A DNA stretch of 64,000 bases, from the NCBI RefSeq assembly GCF_001258055.1, contig NZ_CVRM01000037.1:1-64000 (forward strand), in the 5' to 3' direction. Made by a program: the position numbers and the translations under genes. The stretch is from Phaeobacter italicus. Its GTDB lineage: Bacteria > Pseudomonadota > Alphaproteobacteria > Rhodobacterales > Rhodobacteraceae. Below the pieces are notes generated by a model, which searched no databases, was not told the DNA's origin, and was given only the letters and a program-made list of their open reading frames with translations. Below are positions 63,599 to 64,000 of the stretch, in pieces. Position 1 is the stretch's first letter. Every line of letters begins with the position of its first letter.

Positions 63599-63862
63599 TC
63601 AGGACTGGCCTTCGTTCAGAAAGGACAGAAGATCGCGATTGCGGCAGAAATCCGGAGCCTCAGCCCCAGGTCGCGCGCCTTGCTCCATCCACTTGCGGCA
63701 GGCACCGACGCCACCACATCGGGTGCAACGCAGAACCGCCTCGCTGATCTCATCAAAGCGCAAATTGCCAGAGATTGCCTCTTCCTGCAGATCAAGCCCC
63801 ACGGTCTGGGCCATCTGATCAAACAGGGCCGCATGGGTTTTGAGTGTTGCCTGAGTGGTCAT
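63599..63862 (-). CDS. DUF6455-family protein, first gene
   Basis: An 87-residue protein with C46, C49, C55 and C73 (LRCTRCGGVGACRKW ... PDFCRN). The CX2CX5C-X17-C set is the family signature. It is first of three tandem paralogues, and an FNR-type box is centred about 69 bases upstream of its start, so low-oxygen control of the whole unit is likely. Confidence 0.83.
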   Translation of the reverse strand: MTTQATLKTHAALFDQMAQTVGLDLQEEAISGNLRFDEISEAVLRCTRCGGVGACRKWMEQGARPGAEAPDFCRNRDLLSFLNEGQS

Positions 63863-63923
63863 CGCGCTTTCCCCAGAATCATTTATTCCAGGTGCAGCTT
63901 AGACGTGTGAGGCATCACCGAAA

Positions 63924-63937
63924 TTGACACAGATCAA
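63924..63937. promoter_or_regulatory. FNR/FnrL-type binding site
   Basis: TTGAC-ACAG-ATCAA, nine of ten positions of the TTGAT-N4-ATCAA consensus; FnrL sites in Rhodobacterales often have this TTGAC-NNAG-ATCAA form. It lies 62 bases upstream of the first DUF6455 start. Confidence 0.7.
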
Positions 63938-63938
63938 A

Positions 63939-63961
63939 TGCCCCTAGGGCAACCAGGGGCA
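63939..63961 (-). terminator. Hairpin between the right-edge gene and the FNR box
   Basis: TGCCCCT/AGGGGCA (63939-63945 and 63955-63961), a seven-bp stem eight bases past the putative stop at 63969. The T-run is weak. Confidence 0.4.
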
Positions 63962-63968
63962 TCAGGAA

Positions 63969-64000
63969 TTATTTTTTAATTTCATCGACATAAGCGCGGA
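63969..64000 (-). CDS. Possible C-terminal end of a gene entering from the right
   Basis: Minus-strand frame ending RAYVDEIKK then TAA at 63969. It reads like the tail of a small redox or c-type cytochrome protein, but only ten codons are visible, so neither coding status nor family can be confirmed. Confidence 0.25.
   Translation of the reverse strand, partial: RAYVDEIKK

Overview
This 64 kb window is GC-rich, densely coding alphaproteobacterial chromosome. The content (GcrA, a ChoXWV choline transporter, LepA, a CobQ-type cobyric acid synthase, DUF6455 proteins, an FnrL-type site, many LysR regulators) points to a marine Rhodobacterales member of the Roseobacter group, of the Ruegeria/Phaeobacter/Leisingera type. 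The genus is inference. No tRNA, rRNA, CRISPR array, insertion sequence or prophage was found.

Layout. 0-2.5 kb: a minus-strand operon for a cobalt-type nitrile hydratase (alpha, beta, accessory protein), with tandem repeats in and after it. 2.6-5 kb: secG and pyrG. 5-9 kb: a LysR gene divergent from an HD-domain gene, a glycosyltransferase, and class I fructose-bisphosphate aldolase. 9-14.6 kb: a crotonase, a HisC-like and a class V aminotransferase, a LysR gene with an in-frame stop, and a cupin/membrane-protein pair. 14.6-22.8 kb: an ABCB exporter behind an 11-bp minisatellite, ygfZ, an exported protein behind two palindromes, efp, cobQ, and a PopZ-like acidic protein. 22.9-26.7 kb: tolC, pcm, a PhnA/YjdM protein, a DksA/TraR zinc finger and an entericidin. 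26.7-28.2 kb: an AT-rich DUF3800 gene between direct copies of a structured intergenic repeat. 28.2-41 kb: lepA, a LysR gene, a phosphatase, a copper-chaperone pair, rpmB, meaB, hrpB, a NUDIX gene and a Pit permease. 40.8-43.3 kb: argD-argF, preceded by a 17-codon reading frame with four consecutive Arg codons. 43.4-49.6 kb: a DMT exporter, an ABC-2 permease, gcrA, a YHS protein, a YghU-type GST, sseB and a UDG-family gene. 49.7-54.5 kb: a capsule operon (kpsT, kpsE, kdsA, phosphohexomutase) behind two inverted repeats and a promoter. 54.6-59.7 kb: an AsmA protein and choXWV. 60-64 kb: rimO, an AT-rich orphan gene followed by another copy of the structured repeat, CDGSH and DCC proteins, and three tandem DUF6455 proteins behind an FNR-type box.

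How the genes work together. The clearest units are the nitrile hydratase operon, the arginine pair, the capsule/KDO operon, the choline transporter, the DUF2946-PCu(A)C copper pair and the DUF6455 operon with its low-oxygen box. The most interesting signals are the candidate arginine leader peptide before argD, the structured repeat beside AT-rich cargo genes, the PopZ-like protein, the FNR box plus DUF6455 triplet, and the interrupted LysR gene. Coordinates and motifs were read by eye. Family names rest on recalled motifs, with no database search.
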